Part shown: piece after piece, positions 6,475 through 9,243 of the stretch
Numbering within the stretch: position 1 is the stretch's first letter
How the letters are laid out: every line of letters begins with the position of its first letter
Assembly (NCBI GenBank): GCA_030668645.1
Contig: DAOVFC010000011.1
Coordinates: 1 to 9,243, forward strand
Reading direction: 5' to 3'
DNA from: Candidatus Bathyarchaeota archaeon
Lineage (GTDB): Archaea > Thermoproteota > Bathyarchaeia > Bathyarchaeales > Bathycorpusculaceae
Length of the DNA: 9,243 bases
Notes under the pieces: model-generated
What the model was told of the DNA's origin: nothing
The model's input: the letters and a program-made list of their open reading frames with translations, nothing else
Database searches by the model: none
Program-made: the position numbers and the translations under genes

Positions 6475-6894
6475 ATGGCGAAGAAGCTTAAGAGGATTCT
6501 TTGGGATAAACGGGCTATAACTCCGGTGTTAAGCAATCTTTTGTTGACAGCTGTTGCTGTGACTGCGATGTCAATTGCCACAACTGCGACTTATATTATC
6601 ACGACTAATCTTCGCGAAACTATGGGAGAACGTTTAACAGTGGAGGATTTATGGTTTAATCCCTCGGGCAGCGTTTCGATTTATATCCGTAACGTTGGAA
6701 AAACATCCGTTCAGGTTACAGCAGCATACGTTAACCACACCAACTACTCTTTCACCCCAACCCGGTTCATTTTGGAAGTGGACGAGCACGGCTGGCTCAA
6801 CGTTTCATGCAGCTGGGTTTCAGGAAACGTATACTATGTGGATGTAGTTACAACCAGAGGGTATCATGTTGCGGACTATTACAAGGCACCTTAA
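6475..6894 (+). CDS. Small archaeal type IV pilin-like protein with class III signal peptide
   Basis: A 139-residue secreted subunit. A short basic leader ends DKRA (11-14), followed by ITPVLSNLLLTAVAVTAMSI, the classic archaeal pilin N-terminus in which prepilin peptidase cuts between Ala14 and Ile15 just before the hydrophobic helix (about 15-45). The rest is a small beta-rich head: LTVEDLWFNPSGSVSIYIRN, then paired strands ending YYVDVVTTRGYHVADYY. Three N-glycosylation sequons are visible (NHT, NYS, NVS). By family knowledge such helices pack into the pilus core while the head faces outward. It sits 9 nt after the platform gene, has the best ribosome binding site of the operon, and overlaps the large pilin gene by 29 nt. 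It could be the major pilin, with the large protein as a minor or tip subunit. The prepilin peptidase is not encoded here. Confidence 0.85.
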   Translation: MAKKLKRILWDKRAITPVLSNLLLTAVAVTAMSIATTATYIITTNLRETMGERLTVEDLWFNPSGSVSIYIRNVGKTSVQVTAAYVNHTNYSFTPTRFILEVDEHGWLNVSCSWVSGNVYYVDVVTTRGYHVADYYKAP

Positions 6895-8803
6895 ACGCTT
6901 TAAACATGAAAAGCGTGGCGTGAGCAACGTAATAGTTGTTATGCTCAGTCTAGTCATACTTGTGATTATATCAGCAAACGTCATACTCTGGAGCTACAAA
7001 ATGAACCAGTTAGACTGGGAGAAAATGAACGAAGACATCACCATAACTGATGTTACTGGAGTTACAAATTCTTCATGGTTCGTAGCTCAAAGCGAATACA
7101 CTGTGAACAAAGGCAGCCATGTAAGTGGCTCATACACAGATACACAATCCATCAACGGTCAATATGAAACATTTACAGAAGCTTCTGCTGAAGGTTGGCT
7201 AGCTGGTTGGAACAAGCGGGTCAAAGTCACGATTAACAGAATTGATGTAGATCGTACATTAACAAATTTTCCCGTTCTAATTTATTTGAGTAATAGTAGT
7301 TCGGGCGAAAACGATGAGGATGTTTCGTTCATTTTTGACGAGATAGGTAGTGACCGAAAGAGAATTGCAGTTACAACAAGCAATGGAACTACCCAGTGTT
7401 ATGTCGAAATTGAAAAATGGGACGCAAATAATGAAGAGGCTTGGTTGTGGGTGAAAGTTCCAAGCATGAGCAATACTACTGATACAGACCTCTATCTATA
7501 CTACGATGCAGGCCATGCAGATAACACAGCTTATGTTGGAGACCCTCAATCTACACCTGCACAAAATGTTTGGTCTCCCAAATACTCGGCAGTTTTTCAT
7601 TTTAATAATAATTTTAATGATTCAGTTGATGGGAACACGCCATCAAATACTCCAGGAGCAACTTTTGTAGCTGGCAAGATAGCGTACGCAGGAGAGTTTT
7701 ATGATAACGGAGATGAGGCAGACTATACTACTGCTGATGCTCTTGGCGGTACTGGGGCGGCAGATGATGACGTGGGAACTCTTGCTTTTTGGATGAGGGG
7801 CAACGAGGCAAGTTATGACTACATGGCTGACGTAGGTTACACAAGTGGGTTTATTCCTGCTAACTACCAAGGTAGTACTAACCCCTATCTTCAGACTTGG
7901 TGGGGTGCTTGGAGGGGAGGAGGGACGGGGGTAGTTACTCTCAATGAATGGCATCATGTGGTGGTTCGGTGGAATGCAGGAACTGGCTTTAATATGTGGG
8001 TTGATGGAGCTTCCTACAACAGCTATTCAGGTGCTCGAAGCATAGTAGTGGACAAAGTAACAATAGGAAACTACAAAAACCACGGGGCTTTTGAGGCTAA
8101 TGCGATTATTGATGAGGTTAGGTTTGTAGATGATGTGCAGGTTTCTGATGCGTGGGTCAAAGCCAGCTACGAAACAGAAAGAGATCACCTGCTTGATTTT
8201 GGAAGCGAAGAAAGTCTGGGAGTAGAACGAAACGAGTTAGATATTGTTGGGGTCTTTGCCCTTGACCTGTCTACTTATCCTCTAACTTACATTCAGACTG
8301 TTGATATACAGTTAAAGTACAATGGTAGTGACATAGGTGAAAACTGGTACTTGAAGGCTTATAACTGGACAGCCCTGGCTTACAGCGACTCTGGCTTCAA
8401 CAACACCTCGGGGCACACACCAACAACGGGCTGGGACACATACGCCGTGAATCTAACAGATAAATGGCGTAGCTACGTAAATGACAGCGGCACCATGTAC
8501 GTAAAATTGCAAGATAACCAAGCAGATGTCAACCAAACGACTATTGACATTGACTTTTTAGCTGTTAGGGTAGTAATCGATGGGACAAAGTTCACTTTTA
8601 AGAATGAAGAGACTTTAACTTCTCATCTAGTTTCTTTATGGATAACCAATTCAACACTCCATCAAAGATACGACATAAACGTATTCATTAATTCTGCAGA
8701 TACAACATCATACATTCGCAGCGACATAACCTTGCCAAACGAACCATATACAGTCAAAGTTGTTACCGAGAGAGGAAACACAGCGGTGTTTACGAGCAGT
8801 TAA
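6866..8803 (+). CDS. Large pilin-like protein with DUF2341-LamG (lectin-like) cassette
   Basis: A 645-residue surface protein. Leader HEKRG (14-18) precedes VSNVIVVMLSLVILVIISAN, a class III signal with expected prepilin peptidase cleavage after Gly18, then a membrane/pilus-core helix (19-42). A beta-rich segment (about 50-111) contains SGSYTDTQSINGQYETFTEA (87-106). At 112-240 GWNKRVKVTI, FPVLIYL, EAWLWVKVP and DLYLYYDAG match the DUF2341 pattern. At about 238-450 VFHFNNNFNDSVDG, LAFWMRG, WHHVVVRWNAGTGFNMWVDG and IIDEVRFV match a LamG/concanavalin-like jelly roll. Residues 452-574 form another beta domain (ELDIVGVFALDLS, DIDFLAVRV). Residues 575-645 end YTVKVVTERGNTAVF, resembling the C-terminus of the small pilin. 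At least twelve N-X-S/T sequons are present. The start ATG overlaps the small pilin gene by 29 nt, with GAGGGT 3 nt upstream. Likely role: adhesive or cell-contact pilus subunit; the ligand is unknown. Confidence 0.85.
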   Translation: MLRTITRHLKRFKHEKRGVSNVIVVMLSLVILVIISANVILWSYKMNQLDWEKMNEDITITDVTGVTNSSWFVAQSEYTVNKGSHVSGSYTDTQSINGQYETFTEASAEGWLAGWNKRVKVTINRIDVDRTLTNFPVLIYLSNSSSGENDEDVSFIFDEIGSDRKRIAVTTSNGTTQCYVEIEKWDANNEEAWLWVKVPSMSNTTDTDLYLYYDAGHADNTAYVGDPQSTPAQNVWSPKYSAVFHFNNNFNDSVDGNTPSNTPGATFVAGKIAYAGEFYDNGDEADYTTADALGGTGAADDDVGTLAFWMRGNEASYDYMADVGYTSGFIPANYQGSTNPYLQTWWGAWRGGGTGVVTLNEWHHVVVRWNAGTGFNMWVDGASYNSYSGARSIVVDKVTIGNYKNHGAFEANAIIDEVRFVDDVQVSDAWVKASYETERDHLLDFGSEESLGVERNELDIVGVFALDLSTYPLTYIQTVDIQLKYNGSDIGENWYLKAYNWTALAYSDSGFNNTSGHTPTTGWDTYAVNLTDKWRSYVNDSGTMYVKLQDNQADVNQTTIDIDFLAVRVVIDGTKFTFKNEETLTSHLVSLWITNSTLHQRYDINVFINSADTTSYIRSDITLPNEPYTVKVVTERGNTAVFTSS

Positions 8804-8807
8804 ACTG

Positions 8808-8837
8808 AACAAATGCTCCTATTCGCTTTCATTTGTT
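8808..8837. terminator. Inverted repeat between convergent genes, candidate bidirectional terminator
   Basis: AACAAATG (8808-8815) is perfectly repeated in inverse as CATTTGTT (8830-8837) around a 14-nt loop. It lies between the large pilin stop (8801-8803) and the minus-strand gene, whose stop (8819-8821) is inside the loop. There is no long T-run on either side, so termination activity is inferred from position and symmetry only. Confidence 0.4.
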
Positions 8838-9243
8838 ACTCTCTTCTCAAGCAACTTATCTTCTAACGCTCTTATCGCTTCTTCCTGATCTTTCGCTTCT
8901 ATTATCTGGATGTTATACAGCCCCGCCATTTTCTTGCCATTTTCACCTAGCTTGGGGATTGCAATCAAATAGGCATTGTCTGGAGAAACATCGTATATTT
9001 TTGCGAACATGGCGATTATCGGCTGCTCAGACACTGTGTTCCCTGTAGATGTAGCCAAGTCAATTACCGTCATGCTCTTTTTTACGCCTCCCTTAAAAGC
9101 TTCCATGTCAAACATGTGATTTGCACCAGATTTGCCTTTCAGAAAGGCTGGGCTTTCAACGCCAAACCCGCTTTCTCGAAGAAAGTCTATTATTGGCACA
9201 ATTATAACCCAGCCTAGGGCAGCCTCTTCTCTCACCTCTTCCT
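8819..9243 (-). CDS. Unrecognised protein, C-terminal part (5' end beyond window)
   Basis: The frame is open from the window edge to the TAG at 8819-8821, giving about 141 residues of a longer or slightly longer protein. A GTG at 9233-9235 would give 138 residues, but it lies inside a GAGGTGA stretch and no upstream stop is visible, so I treat the 5' end as missing. Visible parts are WVIIVPIIDFLRESGFGVES, an alpha/beta stretch KSMTVIDLATSTGNTVSEQP, then IIAMFAKIYDVSPDNAYLIA, an IPKLG turn and YNIQIIEAKDQEEAIRALED. It ends in a charged helix. The alternation of strands and helices, with VIDLA, LIAIPKL and IQIIEAK, is reminiscent of nuclease-like or Rossmann-like folds in archaeal regulatory proteins, but I see no complete PD-(D/E)XK or other catalytic motif. 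No signal peptide or membrane segment is evident. It is convergent to the pilus operon and need not be related to it. Confidence 0.7.
   Translation of the reverse strand, partial: EEVREEAALGWVIIVPIIDFLRESGFGVESPAFLKGKSGANHMFDMEAFKGGVKKSMTVIDLATSTGNTVSEQPIIAMFAKIYDVSPDNAYLIAIPKLGENGKKMAGLYNIQIIEAKDQEEAIRALEDKLLEKRVTNESE

Noticed and set aside
7643..7957. Long open frame on the minus strand inside the large pilin gene
   Set aside because: It is fully inside a well-supported gene with clear LamG motifs on the plus strand and has no motif or ribosome binding site of its own.
1..9243. CRISPR arrays, insertion sequences, tRNA or rRNA genes, phage integration sites
   Set aside because: I read both strands for regularly spaced repeats, transposase motifs and tRNA cloverleaf sequences and found none.

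Overview
The window looks archaeal. Four things point there: two proteins with archaeal class III (prepilin peptidase) signals, a pilus-type GspE-family ATPase followed by two separate TadC/GspF-like membrane proteins, a free-standing 6-phospho-3-hexuloisomerase, and a tiny eL41 ribosomal protein gene, a family confined to archaea and eukaryotes. A TATA-like box lies upstream of one gene, and several starts have Shine-Dalgarno sites matching GGAGGTGAT. A TACK-type lineage such as Candidatus Bathyarchaeia is my guess from the style of the surface proteins; it is not proven by the sequence.

Layout: (1) 1-2035 holds the end of an energy-coupling-factor (ECF) transporter operon: a 5'-truncated EcfA ATPase, a complete second EcfA, and EcfT, each overlapping the next by 1-4 nt. 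The substrate-binding S component is not in the window. (2) 2041-2799 has a small terminator-like hairpin and a promoter, then hxlB, and 5 nt after its stop a 29-codon gene for ribosomal protein eL41. (3) 2800-3089 is a gene-free spacer with T-runs, a bulged 10-bp hairpin and a weak TATA-like box. (4) 3090-8803 is a pilus operon of five tightly packed genes: assembly ATPase, two membrane platform proteins, a small pilin-like protein of 139 residues, and a large pilin-like protein of 645 residues. (5) 8808-8837 is an inverted repeat between convergent genes, followed on the minus strand by the 3' part of a gene I do not recognise.

How it fits together: the ATPase (3090-4640) would power a two-subunit membrane platform (4637-5644 and 5638-6465) that assembles the two pilin-like proteins encoded just downstream. 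The prepilin peptidase must be encoded elsewhere. The most interesting object is the 645-residue pilin. It has a normal class III signal and N-terminal helix and a pilin-like C-terminal beta segment, but carries a DUF2341 plus LamG/concanavalin-like cassette in the middle, seemingly inserted into another beta-rich domain. That suggests an adhesive, probably glycan-binding pilus subunit. The second item of note is the very short eL41 gene, which gene finders commonly miss.
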